From: Anisodus tanguticus
Taxonomy: Eukaryota > Streptophyta > Magnoliopsida > Solanales > Solanaceae
NCBI GenBank assembly: GCA_034509755.1
Contig: CM067555.1
Location: 20,782,142-20,846,141, forward strand
Reading direction: 5' to 3'
DNA: 64,000 nt
A program made the translations under genes and the position numbers. The stretch's first letter is position 1; every line of letters begins with the position of its first letter. The notes under the pieces are model-generated. The model did no database searches, was not told where the DNA came from, and saw only the letters and a list, made by a program, of their open reading frames with translations. This document shows, one piece after another, positions 31,071 to 43,656 of this stretch.

Positions 31071-31537
31071 CTACGCTCGACTACCTACTACCCTAATTCG
31101 TTTCCTCCACAACCCTTTATTTAAGGTCATGTCCTTGGTAAGTTGCACATGTGTCATATCCCGTCTAATCACCTCTCTCCAATATTTCTTTGGCCTACCA
31201 CTACCCCTCATGAACCCGTCCCTAGCCAACCTCTCACACCTTTGCACTGGGGAATTTGTGTATCTCCTCTGCACATGCCCAAACTATATCAACCTCGCTT
31301 CCCGCATCTTATCTTCCACCGAGGCCACTCCCACTTTGTCCCGGATGACATCATTTCTAATACTACCCTCCTTGTATGCCCACACATCCATCTCAACATC
31401 CTCATCTCTACAACTTTTATCTTTTGGATGTGCAAAGTCTTAAATGGCCAACACTCTGCCTCATAAAACATAGTCGGTCTAACCACCACCCTATAAAACT
31501 TACCTTTAAGTTTTGTTGGCACCTTTTTATCGCACAA
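31071..31537 (-). pseudogene. LINE reverse transcriptase C-terminal region
   Basis: VPTKLKGKFYRVVVRPTMFY, ECWPFKTLHIQKIKVVEMRM, LRWMCGHTR (31537-31420), then in another frame RCERLARDGFMRGSGRPKKY followed by WREVIRRDM and KDMTLNKGLWRKRIRV (31274-31071). This is the standard carboxy end of plant RTE-type ORFs. A frameshift lies near 31290. Confidence 0.85.
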
Positions 31538-32600
31538 GACTCCAGATGCAAGCCTCTATTTCATCCACTCTGCCCCAATAAGATATGTGACATCGTCATC
31601 AATCTCTCTATTCCCTTGGATAATAGATCCGAGGTACTTAAAGCTTCCTTTCTTCGGAATGACCTGAGTGCCAAGCCTCACCTACATGCATGTCTCAAGG
31701 TCGCTCATGTTACTGAACTTACACTCAAAGTATTATGTCTTGGTCCTACTCAACCTGAATCATTTATACTCCAAAGTCTGTCTCTAAACCTCCAGTTTAT
31801 CATTCACTCTATTGCGAGTCTCATCAATCAGGACTATGTTGTCTGCGAATAACATACACTATGACACCTCTCCTTGGATATGTCGCGTCAGGCCATCCAT
31901 CACCAAGGCAAATAAGAATGGACTAAGAGTTGATCTCTGGTGCAACCCCATCGTCACTGGGAAGAGCTGTGAATCCCCTCCTACTCTTCGTACCCTGGTC
32001 TTGGCTCCATCATACATATCCTTAATTGCCCTAGTGTACGCCACAGGTACACCTCTAACCTCCAAACATCTCCATAGAACTTCCCTAGGGACTTTGTCGT
32101 ATGCCTTCTCGAGGTCGATGAAAATCATATGTAAGTCTCTCTTCCTCTCCATATATTGATCCACCAACCTCCTAATAAGATGAATGCCTTCTGTAGTCTA
32201 ACTCCTCGGCATGAATCCAAACTGGTTCTCTGAAATAGACATGCCTTTTCTTACCCTCATCTCCACGACCCTTTCCCTAACTTTCATAGTGTTGCTTAGC
32301 AACTTAATACCCCTATAGTTATTGCAACTCTATATATCACATTTGTTCTTATACAAAGGAATCATTGTACTCCACCTCCATTCTTTGGGCATTCTCATCG
32401 TCTTAAAAATGATGTTAAACAACTCAGTCAGTCACTCCAAACCTGTCATGCCTGCGCTCTTCCAAAATTCAACTAGGATCTCATCGGGCCCGGTCGCTCG
32501 TCCCCTGCGCATCATGTGAACAACACCCTTAACCTCCTCAACCTTAATTCTTTTACAATACCCAAAATCTCGGTACCTACCAGCTTGCTCCAGATCTCCC
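31538..32600 (-). pseudogene. LINE reverse transcriptase core with altered catalytic box
   Basis: The intact piece 32167-31859 reads MERKRDLHMIFIDLEKAYDK, VPREVLWRCLEVRGVPVAYT and GLHQRSTLSPFLFALVMDGL, that is motif A with the first catalytic Asp and motif B. After a stop the next motif is MLFADNIVLIDETRNR: the family's FADD box is FADN here, so one catalytic Asp is lost. The part upstream (32600-32170) contains the fingers region in broken frames. Confidence 0.88.
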
Positions 32601-32652
32601 AGCACAATATCTTTGTCTCCTTTTTGTTCAAGAGTTTATGGAAGTAAGATTG

Positions 32653-33146
32653 CTACCACCACCTAATATGCGCGTCCTCCACCGGTACTTTTCCATTATC
32701 TACCTTGATGAACCTCACGTGATCCAAGTCATGGGCCCTCCTCTCCCTTGCCTTGGCTAGTTTGTACAACTTCTTATCCCTACTATTTTCCTCTAATTCC
32801 ACATATATGTGTTTAAAATCTGCAGTTTTCACCGCCGTAACCGCTAGCTTTGCCTCTTTCCTCGCCATCTTATACAATTCCCTATTCGTCCACTTCTCCA
32901 CCTCATCATTACTTTCTATCAATTTTGCATACGCCATTTTTTCGCTTCTACCTTCTCTTGAACTTCACCATTCCACCACCAGTCCCCTCGATTCCTACCA
33001 CGGCTACCCCGCGAGACCCCTAGCACTTCTATAGCCACCTCCTGAATACAACTGGCAGTCATGTCCCACATACCGATCGCATCCCCACTACTCCCCAAAG
33101 CCCCCTTGGCTATTAGCATCTCCCCCATCTCCTTTGCACTAGTCAT
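32653..33146 (-). pseudogene. LINE linker between endonuclease and reverse transcriptase
   Basis: Two overlapping frames: GNRGDWWWNGEVQEKVEAKK (33146-32919) and NRELYKMARKEAKLAVTAVK, LYKLAKARERRAHDLDHVRF followed by KVPVEDAHIRWW (32937-32653). This is the region that precedes the fingers domain in RTE-type ORFs. One frameshift lies at about 32930. Confidence 0.8.
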
Positions 33147-33158
33147 GGTCAGACTCCC

Positions 33159-33950
33159 TCATTTGATTATTAACCTGTCATCAACAACCCTCTTCTTATT
33201 TTCTATCTTGATCTCCAAATCCATCACCAAAATCTTATGTCGGGTTGTAAGGTACTCCTTTGGAATAACCTTGCAGTCTTTACAAAGACCGTTGTCAACC
33301 TTCCTAAGGAGTAAAAAGTCTATCTGAGTCTTAGCCACCGAACTACGGAAAGTCACCAAGTGCTCCTCCTTCTTCGGGAACCTCGAATTGGCTATCGCCA
33401 TCCTAGAAGATCTAGGGAACTCCAAGAGTGAGATGTTTCCCCCGTTCCTGTCCCCGAGGCCAAATCCTCCATGCACATCATCATAACCCCGTGGAAGTGA
33501 CCCAATATGTCTATTAAAATCCCCTCCTATAAATAATTTCTCAGTGGGTGGTATACCCCCACCACTTCATCCAAATTCTGTCAAAAGTGCTTCTTCTCTT
33601 CCTCGTCCAGGTCTGTATGTGACGCATAAGGACTAATAATGTTCATAGTGAACCCTCCAACTACCAACTTAATCATTATTATCCTGTCATTGACCCTCTT
33701 AACCTCTACCACCTGATCCTTTAGCTCGCTGTCTACCAAAATGCCTACCCCATTCTTATACTTCGACCTACCCGAGAACCATAACTTATACCCATCTACC
33801 TCCTTAGCCTTTAGTCCTACCCATCTGGTCTCCTGGACACATGCTATATTAATCTTCCTCTTCTTAATAATCTTAGCTAGTTCTATGGACTTCCCCGTTA
33901 AAGTCTCAATGTTCCAAGACCCTATTCTCAGCCTATCATCTGCCTTATCC
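33159..33950 (-). pseudogene. LINE AP-type endonuclease (EEP fold)
   Basis: In broken frames: RIGSWNIETLTGKSIELAKI, INIACVQETRWVGLKAKEVD (metal-binding N and E), NIISPYASHTDLDEEEK, then TQIDFLLLRK and TTRHKILVMDLEIK (33476-33159), which carry the final Asp and His. The enzyme would nick target DNA for target-primed reverse transcription. A stop or frameshift lies near 33525 and the ATG region (33950-34000) is also shifted. Confidence 0.88.
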
Positions 33951-34832
33951 CACTTACCCCTTATCCCTCACCCCCATTCCCACCCGAGAACATGACCCTA
34001 GTCTACCATTAGTCACCAGAGCCACTAAAGCGGATATAAACGAATCAAAAGTTCACACTAAAAGGAGCAGGAATCAATACTATAGCATAAGTCCGCAAGA
34101 ATGTAGAAGCAAGTCTAACTACTACGACAAGAATGATATAACTACATGTTAGAATGTAAAATTTAAGATTTAGTAAACGAATCAAAAAAATAAAAAATTG
34201 CTACAAGGATGAGAAATTAAGAATCAGTAAGGGTGACCGGAGGTACCAACTATAGTTGGGTAGGGAAATGTTCACCGTCGTGACACTACTCACAGGCGGA
34301 AATTGTTGGAACGCCGATTACCAACTCCAGTTGGGTAGAACCTATTTTCTACCGGAAACTACTATTTACCACCGAAAAATATTGTTCACCATCGAAAAGT
34401 TCTGTTCACTACCATAAAGTACTATTCATTACCGGAAAGTATTGTCACCGTCGATGGCTGCTGGATCTGCCAGTGCAGATCTGGCCAAAAATCTGTGGTG
34501 GCTGGTCAGAACATGTGTTCTTATCATTGGTTTTCCATCGGAACAGATGGAGGGTTGAGGGCGTTGGGGGGTGGGAAGTGGGTTTTTCTTTTGGGTTGGC
34601 CGAAAATGGTAGCACCAAAGCCGCCGAAGATGGTGGTTCCGATGCAATCGAAGGCGACAATAAGTTTGCAGCCTTCTGAATTTCTTCAGCAGCAGCAGAT
34701 GCAAGATGGAACAAGCATAGCCCTAAATTGCTGGCAATGGTTGAAATAAATGATAAACACAACAATAATAAGAAATAAGAAAGAATAGAGTAACCTAACA
34801 GAGAAAGATGAGATGTGCAGAGGTGGAATATC
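33951..34832 (-). other. 5' leader of the RTE LINE
   Basis: It contains a set of degenerate tandem words of about 22-26 bp (ACTATT(C/T)A(C/T)(C/T)ACCG.AAA) at about 34350-34445. It also has a short C-rich frame (34765-34445) that I do not recognise. Such leaders carry the internal promoter of LINEs; that is inference. Confidence 0.55.
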
Positions 34833-34847
34833 TTTTTGAACTTATTA
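34833..34847. repeat. 15-bp target-site duplication of the LINE (5' side)
   Basis: TTTTTGAACTTATTA, identical to 30715-30729. Confidence 0.9.
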
Positions 34848-37440
34848 GTTAATAAATTATAAAGACTTGTATTTTTTTTTAGTATTTATAGCAAAACAAT
34901 TCAAGTAAGAACTATTAAGTAATTAAGTACGACAATTCTTAATAAAATTCAATGGCTAAAGATTTTACGTTTATTCAATAGAACTTTCAAATTTCATACA
35001 CTATGACACAAATACAAGAAGATCACCTAATCTATGCAACCACCTTTTAAGAAGGGTTCTTTTTCAACTAGGCCTTTAAGTAGCTAACTGTAAATTATCA
35101 TACTAATACTTGTACATTTGTACATAGAATTTTTCTAATCTTCATATCGCTTCCTTTGGACTAATTTCTGTAATTGGCAATGATGCTTGACGTTCCATAA
35201 GTTTCATGTCGTCATCGCTATTAGTATTCTTCTTCTTCATCGTCGCTAAAAGCTGCCTCTGAAGCTACTAATTGATTCGATCCTAACTAGAAAAATATCA
35301 AAACATTAACAAATACGCGGAAATTAATATATGAGAAATCTGTAGATGAGAAAGAAAAAAAAGAGATTATAATAAAAGAAAGAAATGATCAAATCAATTA
35401 TAAATTGTGACCAATCAACATAGGACTTTATACCTACACCTATTAATCAACATCCAAAAGAATGAATTTCAATTTAAGGGGCAATGGAACTTGAACTCAT
35501 ACATGAAAATTTAATCATAGATTACTGTCACAAACCAATTTACTAAGCCGTCACAACCCAAGGGCACTTTGGCGAAATTATATGAGAATGTTATTAAGAT
35601 TGTATGTTTAGTAATTAAGAATCAACTTACGGATTATGGACCAGTTCAGTGATGGTTTGGATTATCGCTTGGGTACTAAATGATTTTTGATCGGAATAAC
35701 CAGAGTGGGTCGATACCTTTCTAGCGGAGGAAATTTATAAAGGATGGTGCATAGGATGTGTTGGATTGGGAAAAGCTTTTAGTTTTAAAGTTTGAATGTC
35801 ACGAGGGAAACTCTCGGTTGTTTAGGTATGCAATGTTCTACTATCTAGGATTGGCTCAGCTATTTTTTGAGACCTATGCTATTTCAGTACGCTCTGGATT
35901 ATGTTTGAGTAATGATCGATCGTTAGTGGTGATTCTGATTTGAATTAAAGGTGGAAATTGAAGAATTAAGATAAATGCATGATCGATCTAATTTGAAATG
36001 AGTAAGGTACCTCTTCGAGAAAAGGGAGGATTTGGATTGGAAGCAACAAAATTTCTTCGATTAGGTGTGGATTATGGTGACATTATTTTTGTATCTTTCT
36101 GATGGGGTGAAATTGTTTAGTATGCTCGGAGGAGTAGATATATAGTAATTGACTAAGTGTTATGACGAAGGTTCCATAGGGTTTTGTATTGATGACTGGC
36201 ACTGTATCAAGATGGGTAATTACGTGGCATTGTTGAATAAATGGTCTAGGATGGATTAATAAGAAGAAATTTTCCGAATCTCTTCAGCTTGAAGGTTAAG
36301 GTTTCTTTTTTTAGGAGAGGCTATGATTGTGGTGGTAGGTTATGTTGAAGCATTATTAACTAATAGCATGAATGAGTAGTTCAATACTAAACACTTGAAA
36401 GTAAATGCACAAGATAAGGTACTGAATGTAAGGTTGATATGTCATGATTTAGTAAGGCTGGTAAATTGCGAGATTCGATACATTTTGAATGGTTAAGGCA
36501 TAGCGATATAATACAATTAGAGGTTTGATGGGGTGTTTAGAGTTGTGGGTGAGTTAAGAGAAGACACTAGGAGGATTTGATGTATTTAGAGTTCATGAGA
36601 TTCTATTGGGCTTGTGTATCAGGTAGAAGTTGAGAAACATGAATATTACAATCATAAGGTATAGTTCTTCGGTACTATGTGGACTACTTGGATAGAATTC
36701 AACTTTTGGAATTAATGGTATGAAAGCATCACTGGGTGTCATCGAAGTTTGCAAGTAAGATTGATGATATTTTTGTGGATGGCAACTATTCAAAAGTTCT
36801 AATGGGTTACACTGGTACTACACAGGGTATTAAGGAGGTACAATTGATCATGAAAGGTTTCCAGATTGGTTAGTGGAGTTTTCTAAGGATGGGGCACGAT
36901 AAGGTAGTTAGTAGGGATGCGTATAGTAGGGTTATTTGAAGACTTGAGTAGATTTGGGAGATGAGTTTTGACTGAGAGGTTTCAACTCTGGATTACGGAA
37001 TTAACGAAATTGAAATTAGCATAATTGGCTTTGGATAAGATCATTTTGATGAAATCGCTTAGGATGGTCTCAAATAAAGCAAGGGATTATTTACTAGCAA
37101 GAGGAAGTCATAATTTGGGCGTGTGGCGTGTTTCTAACTGTTTCTAAGAAATCTTGATATGAAAGACGACACTGATAGTTGTGAAAGAAGATTAGTAGGA
37201 TTAGATTATTTTATCGGTACATGTTGGACTATGGTTGTGACTACAACTAGAGGATTGTGGAGATTAAGCTAATATTTGTGCGATCAATCGGACGCGTATA
37301 TAGGTATGATTATGGTCATATCATTGAATTCGAGCGGAGTCAGTTCTTATATTCGAGAATTAAATGTGAAAAGAATTTTGGTTATGAAGAAATAGAAATT
37401 TGGGTTTTGAGCAAAGTTAAAGGTAGTTTTGACTGATACA
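34848..37440. other. Intergenic DNA; weak acidic exon-like trace at 35145-35290
   Basis: On the minus strand, after a TTTCTAG acceptor-like site at about 35290, the sequence reads LVASEAAFSDDEEEEY, then one base shifted NSDDDMKLMERQASLPITEI, stop. It looks like a real acidic protein end, but I do not recognise the gene. From about 35560 the sequence is GT-rich without frames and probably belongs to the untranslated part of the gypsy element whose LTR follows. Confidence 0.35.
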
Positions 37441-37580
37441 GTGAACAAGCGGTACTACCGGTATAATTCTTTCCCGTTGAGGCTTTTATGAGGCTATAAT
37501 GGAGAATCCTTGGTTACTCATCGACTTTCATATTTCCCTTTTTCTGTTCGAGGATGAACGTTTGTTTAATTTGTATTTGA
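37441..37580 (+). mobile_element. 3' internal end of a Tekay/Del-like gypsy element
   Basis: The phrase TTTTTCTGTTCGAGGATGAA followed by CGTTTGTTTAA directly precedes an LTR start (TGTAACGAC), which is the arrangement I recall in Solanaceae gypsy elements of the Tekay/Del kind, where TTCGAGGACGAACGTTTG stands just before the LTR. Coding sequence is not recognisable. Confidence 0.5.
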
Positions 37581-40500
37581 TGTAACGACATGTTTGGTCG
37601 TTTAGGCATTTCATCCTTTTACCCCTGTTGACCCTTCTCCTAGCATCGTTAGAGTGTATTCAACTTGCAGGGATGGGTGGAGCGGTTTCAGAGATAGTCT
37701 GGTGAGTCTTGATTGATTTTGAGGAAATTAGTAGATTTTAAGTTCAATAAGTGAAAAGTATTGACCAATAGTTGACTTTTGGGTAAATGAGTCTTTTTTG
37801 AAGTTTCTTTGATTCCATTAGGTCCAAAATGTGTTTATGACTTAGTCGAATTGTTATTTCGGATTTTGAAGGGTTCGGGTGAGATTTGGGTTATTGGTTG
37901 AGAAACTAGTTAAGTTAAGAAATTAGAGTTGAACACAATTAAAATCGGGTCAAGTCAATATAGTTTTGATGTTTTGAAAGTTCCAACAAGTTTGTATGAT
38001 GATTTTGGACTTGTCCACAAGTGATGGTAAGATTCCAATGAGTTTTGAATAGTTTTGGGTTGTGTCATGCTCGTGTTTTATGTTTTTACGTCATTTCTTT
38101 GTCCATAAATTAATCATTTTGAGAAAATTACCTTTGATTTGTGTTTTGATTGAACCATTAGATCTGTATTATAATTATGAAGTCAGATAAAAAAGAATCA
38201 TCAAGTTTCGACACCGTATGAGGGAGTTATGCCCATTTTAGTATCGGAGAGGATTGTTGTTCTAGTGTGGCCGCCGAAGCGAAAATGCTGGACCAAAAAG
38301 TTATTTTTATACCTATCTTTTCGAAATTCTAACTCCATTCTCCCAAATACATTTCTTGGACTAAGGAGCTCGGTAGGGGGAGAAATTGAAGGGTTTTTCT
38401 AGGAAAATCTTAGGGTAAGATTCTTTAACTTGTTTTATGATTTTACATTGAATTGTGTAAAGATTTCATGATAGGAAACTTGATTTTGAAAGAGGGGTTT
38501 TGTGGCACTAGGTTGAAATTGAACCACCTTTACTATAAATCTTGTGTTGTTGGAAAATTTCCTCGAATTGAATCATTTAATCATTAGGGTAACTAGTTGC
38601 TAAGATTGAATCTCTCTGACTTAAAATTTGGATTTTGGAAAGTAAGAGTTTGATGATAATGAATCCTAAGTTGGCAATATTTTTCTTAATGAAATTTGTG
38701 GATGTTTTTGGAAGAATTTCATGACTTGTGGCTTAGGTTGGCTATTTCTAACTTCAATTTCGATTTCTAAACAAGTTTCCAAACAGATTAAAATGTGGCT
38801 TTTCTTATAAATTGGGTTCTTTGATGAATTGATGAAATTGATGCTAAGTTGGGAATAGTTTGTAATGATAATTAGTATTTGGACTTCCTAAGCTTTAGGT
38901 AAACCATTTTTAACCTAAAGTTCCAATTTTATCCTTGTGGGCTCGAGGTCACTTGTGGGTTTGAATTTTCAGATTCTTTTAAAAATCTTATCTTTATAGT
39001 TGTGTCTTAGAATTACGTGTTAACATAGAATCGATGATATCTAGACTACGATCGTTAGGAAACGCTACGAAAAGGCAAGGGCTTGGCGTGGGAGTGAGTT
39101 TGTGGCACCTACTTAGTCGTGAGGTAGGCTACGGTTTACTTTTCTAGACTTTGATAGAATCATATAGTGTATAAAAATATTGAAGGGTATTGGGTGTATT
39201 GGGGGTCCCACCTTAGTCATTCTGATGAGCGCTTGCGTGGGCATCGGTGTTAAACTGTATTGAAGGTTGTTTTTGGGAATCATCCTTAGGGTTGATTCCG
39301 GTTGCTGTTATGTGGGCTTATCGTCATTATGTGAGCTTGTCGCCATTGATTGATACTTCTTGTATTTACTCATCACATATGCCTTTTGATATGAAAGAAT
39401 GTTATGTGGAAATATGTGTTATTTATGATTATGAGGCATGTGTTATTCATCTCTTGAACTTGATTGCATCTCATACTTCATAACTACTTACCTTATTACT
39501 ATTGCATGCATACACTTATGATTATGCTGATATTGAGATGGAGTGGTATGGAATGTTGTGGGTCCAATGAGACCGGAAAAGAAAGGTAATGATACTATTA
39601 TTAGATGGCTTGGAAACACTAAGACGATGATAATGCTTTGATATGGCTCTACCAATGAGTCTGGGGCTCTAGCCAGACCATGGAATTTTTGGCTAGTTAT
39701 GAGCGGTATATGGATGTCGTGGGTCCCTCATGGGTCACTTTTATATAGCAAAGACATATAGAGTGTGTATATCGGTTGATTGAGAGGCACCTTTGCATTG
39801 CATCATACTCAAGACATTGTATACATTTTATAAGCATCTTATTCATGTCTGGTTGTTAGATATGTCTGTTGGTGGTCTGATTAGATAGTATAATTGACAT
39901 AGTTGATGATTTTCGTGTATACTATTTGAGTGTTAGTGTCTGATCTAAGAGGGTGAAGATTAAATTCAAAATGGGAATAATTGCCTACTTGATAGGGAAT
40001 CTATAGTCTAAAAAAATACTACATTGTTGTTGTAACTATCATGTCGTGTGATTTAGATATCTCAAAATCAATCCTAAATAAGAGACTTATGACCGTAATT
40101 ACCTATTCGAACATAATAGGGCTATGCAATAAGCTTGCATGTACCAAGTCATTAATGTACGAATAGTAACAAAGTGTACAAGTTATAGAGAATATCAATC
40201 CAATAGGACTAATGTGTGCTTAATACATACTTATGTGGAAGGTTTGGGATGTGTTTATGTCCTTTAAGTGTTCGACTGTCCCTTCCAAAAAAACCTATGA
40301 TGTTATGTGGTTTGGTTAACTGTGACTCGAGAGTATTTAATGGAGCATAGTAGACTTATTTCTATGTGAATTATGTATCCCTACGTGGTTGAGATGACTT
40401 AAAGTGTTGAACCGTTTATATTATTGAAGGTGTCTTATGTGATATATCATACTGTGTAGATTAGAGATACGTGTGTGTCAACTTGATCTTTATGTCCCTT

Positions 40501-40955
40501 ACATGTTGTCTGTCGTTGTCGGTCTACGATGCCTACCGGGGTACGTTGTGTACATATGCTACACTTGCTTCATCTTTTACGTGGATGCAGGTACATCGAT
40601 CATCCAGGTTACAGACTCAGAGTACGGGAAGATTTAGGGTGGGCCACTCATCTTATTGGCGACCCTGATCTTCATCCATGGTTGGACTGTCTTATTTATC
40701 CAATACTATTTTTAGCTTTACTTTTTTATTCTTTGTACCCATAGTAGCTTTTGTACAAGTCAAACCAGGTCTTGAGAAATGATGTAATCTAGAGGTTATT
40801 GATATTTATATGTTTTGAAATGAAGTAATGTTATTTATTTACAACTCTCGTTATTATTTCGCAATGTTCAATTGTTGTTAAATGATTTTGGGGATAATTC
40901 GCCTACTGAGGGGATAGTGTAGGTGCCATCATGACCTGTGATTTGGATCGTGACA
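37581..40955 (+). repeat. Very long gypsy LTR A (about 3.4 kb)
   Basis: It begins TGTAACGACATGTTTGGTCG and ends GTGATTTGGATCGTGACA, so it has TG/CA ends and the typical closing phrase (GGTGCCATCATGACC near 40922). The body is non-coding, with TGATGAATTGATGAAATTG-type words. It is homologous, though diverged, to LTR B: both have GGCAAGG(G)CTT near 39075 / 42357 and a GCAGGT...GATCATCCAG / GCAGGT...GATTATCCAG segment near 40588 / 43388. Confidence 0.65.
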
Positions 40956-41007
40956 TGAACTCTTCAATCCAAGTTATCTCCCATATCTTTGAACGATGAC
41001 ACCCGTC

Positions 41008-43656
41008 TGTAACGCCCGTTAGGTCGTTTTGACTATTTTGCATACTTTCCTGTAAATACCCTTTTCTCTAGTTTTGTTTGATGTTTTTGATGTGCGGGGA
41101 TAGGTGACGCAGTTCTCAAGGCAATAAAATGGAAATGACGGAAGAAAACCTAATGTTTTGAGAAGATGAGCTCAGAATCAAATTCTGATGGTTCCGTTAG
41201 CTTCGAAATGTGATTTTTGACTTAGGTGAATAGTTAGAACGATACTCGAGTGAGTTTTGGAATTGAAAAGTCTTAAGTGAAGAAATGAGTTTTAGTTGAC
41301 TAAAGTCAACATCAAGGGAATTTGAGTTTTTTTCAAAGTTTCATCGATTCCATCAGGTCTGTAATGTCATTTATGACTTAGTCGAGTCATTGGTTCGGTT
41401 CCCGAGGGTCTCAGGTGTATATTGGACTCTTGATTGAGATTTTAGTAATTTAAGAGATTTGGAGTTGACTTGAGTGAACAACAGGTCAATACGACCTCGT
41501 ATGAATATTTTGAGTACGCAAGCAAGTCCGTTGCATATTTTAGGAGCTGTTTTCATATTTGGTTTGTGTTCGGGAGGTCTCTGATGAGTTTTGAGAGTTT
41601 GATTCAAAGTTTGGGACTTGATTGATTTTCTAGTGTCTGGTGAGTCACACCGGCGATCAATAGCTCGCACCTATGAAGCTGCATGTGCGCATGGTAGGAA
41701 GAAAGTGTGAAGTTAGAGTTGGGCAGGGAGGTCGCACATGCGAGTGCACACCTGCACAGGGGACCTCGCACCTTCGAGTTTTGCCCTTTAAGTGAAACCT
41801 CTCACCTACGTGATATGGACTACAGATGAGAAGTCTGCAAGTGTGAGAATAGGGTCGCACATGCGATATAGTTGGCAGGTTTTAAGATTAAATTCCCAAT
41901 TCATCTTGAACATTTCATTACTCATTTGTGGGACTTGAGAGCTCTGTTCAAGGTCGGTTTTGAGAGGCTTTTTGAGATTCATCAAGGGGGTAAGCTTCTA
42001 ACTTTCCTTTTATGATTATTTCATTGATTAGTAGAGAATTCCATGATAGAATTTATGATTTGAGAAGAGGGTTTTCGTGGGTTTATGAACCCTAAGTTGG
42101 AAAATGGAGTTTTCTCTAATTAATCATGAAATTGATGTTGCATTTAGTTCATATTTGGTATCTAGACTCCATAGATGAAGGGTAGACTAATTTTGGAATA
42201 AATTTCCCGCTTTGCCCTTCGAGGCTCGTAATCCTATGTTTGGTGACCTTTTGGGTTCATAAGTTTTATATAGCAATATGTGTATTGATAGAACCGTGTG
42301 ATAACGTACTATCCACATTTGAATAGATTGACACCTTTCAGAGTCTTTACAAAAAGGCAAGGCTTTGTTGTGATTTGTGAATAACTATTCCAGGCAAGTT
42401 TAGATATTGTACCTTACTTAAGCGTCATGGTTGGTCTAACTAATTAAATAAGAGGGCATAATTGGGATAATAAGAGAGTCTCGATACTTGTGAGGTGACG
42501 AACACTTGTATCGGATATTGGTGACATGTAATGGGTACTTGCGCCTTTAAATTATGTAGTGAATGCCATGCTTTGGGCACTAGCTGATAGAATAGTACGA
42601 TCCTCTGAATCTGTTATTAGGGTATGAAGCTCGTACTTTCCGCATTATTATATGCCTATCTTTTATGTGATTGTGTGTCCCCATCACTTCCTTATACTCG
42701 TTTAAAAGTGGAAAAGAAGCAAAAGATCGAGTCTTTATTGTGTAAATGGATAAAGGTCGGATCTTTATGGCATAAATTGATTAAAAACAGAATATTTATT
42801 GCATATCATGACTCCTTATTATTGTACATGTCATATTCGTGTTTCATATGGTATCTCATGCATGTTATACTTGAGGATACATATGTGCATCCGAAGAGAA
42901 TTTATTCTGGACGGAGTGATGCATTGACATGAGCCTGAGTGTCTAGAGACAGGTACAATGTAAGCCTATTAATGGCTGAGAACACGAAGGGAAAGGATTT
43001 CGGGTGGTATAAAGACTTTGCGAGTCCCTCATAGTCACGATTCATAGAATTTGAACGTGTGTACCGATGATAAGAAATAAAGGCCTTGCATTGCATTCTC
43101 ATTTTCATCTCATATCATTCCATCTATTTCTTGTTGATTGATGCCTAAACTGTGCTTGAACTCTATTGACTTGATTATGTGATTACTTGACCCGATTTGA
43201 GGAATTAGATGTTATAACCTAGGCTTGGACCCATAATTTGAGTATATTTGTAATTACTATTATTATGACAAATAGTAGTAATCGGAAGACCATCCCTTAT
43301 CTCTGTTTATGATAGGATCGGTCGACGATGCTGCTGAGTACACGTTGTTTCCCATATTTATGCTACACTTGCTGCACCTTTTTATTGCAGGTTCGGTTCC
43401 TAGCACTAGTGGGACGCGCGATTATCCAGCCAGTTGAGGAGCTGCCTTGGAGGATTCAGGGTGAGCTATCAGTTGACCCGTAGCACCGGATTCCCATTTC
43501 TACTTTATGTTTTTTCAGTCTTTTCATTTCCAGGCTGTATTCGGGTGTTTTTCCCAAACTATGTATTTTCTTATTCTAGAAACTTCTTGTATTAGTGACA
43601 CAAAACTTGGGGGTTGTACTCTTATTCCATATTTTATGAGTTAAACTCCTTTAAAA
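41008..43656 (+). repeat. Gypsy LTR B, truncated at its 3' end by LTR C
   Basis: It begins TGTAACGCCCGTTAGGTCG, like LTR A, and shares its landmarks in the same order. It stops at 43656, where a reverse-strand LTR starts with TGTCACACCCC. Only 52 bp separate it from LTR A, so two solo LTRs, or a solo LTR and a remnant, lie head to tail without an interior. Confidence 0.6.

Larger units (their letters stand above)
30730..34832 (-). mobile_element. Full-length RTE-clade LINE (minus strand), inactive
   Basis: A 4.1-kb insertion with a perfect 15-bp target duplication. In minus sense it has a leader of about 830 bp, one broken ORF with AP-type endonuclease followed by reverse transcriptase, and a short 3' region ending in TATGTTGTTG. 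A single ORF with endonuclease and RT, no RNase H and a short repeat tail fits the RTE clade. Full length with both target copies means that reverse transcription ran to the 5' end, which is less common than truncated copies. Confidence 0.92.

Noticed and set aside
31129..32519. Long plus-strand frames across the LINE
   Set aside because: Antisense shadows of the LINE reverse transcriptase; the minus strand has the RT motifs.
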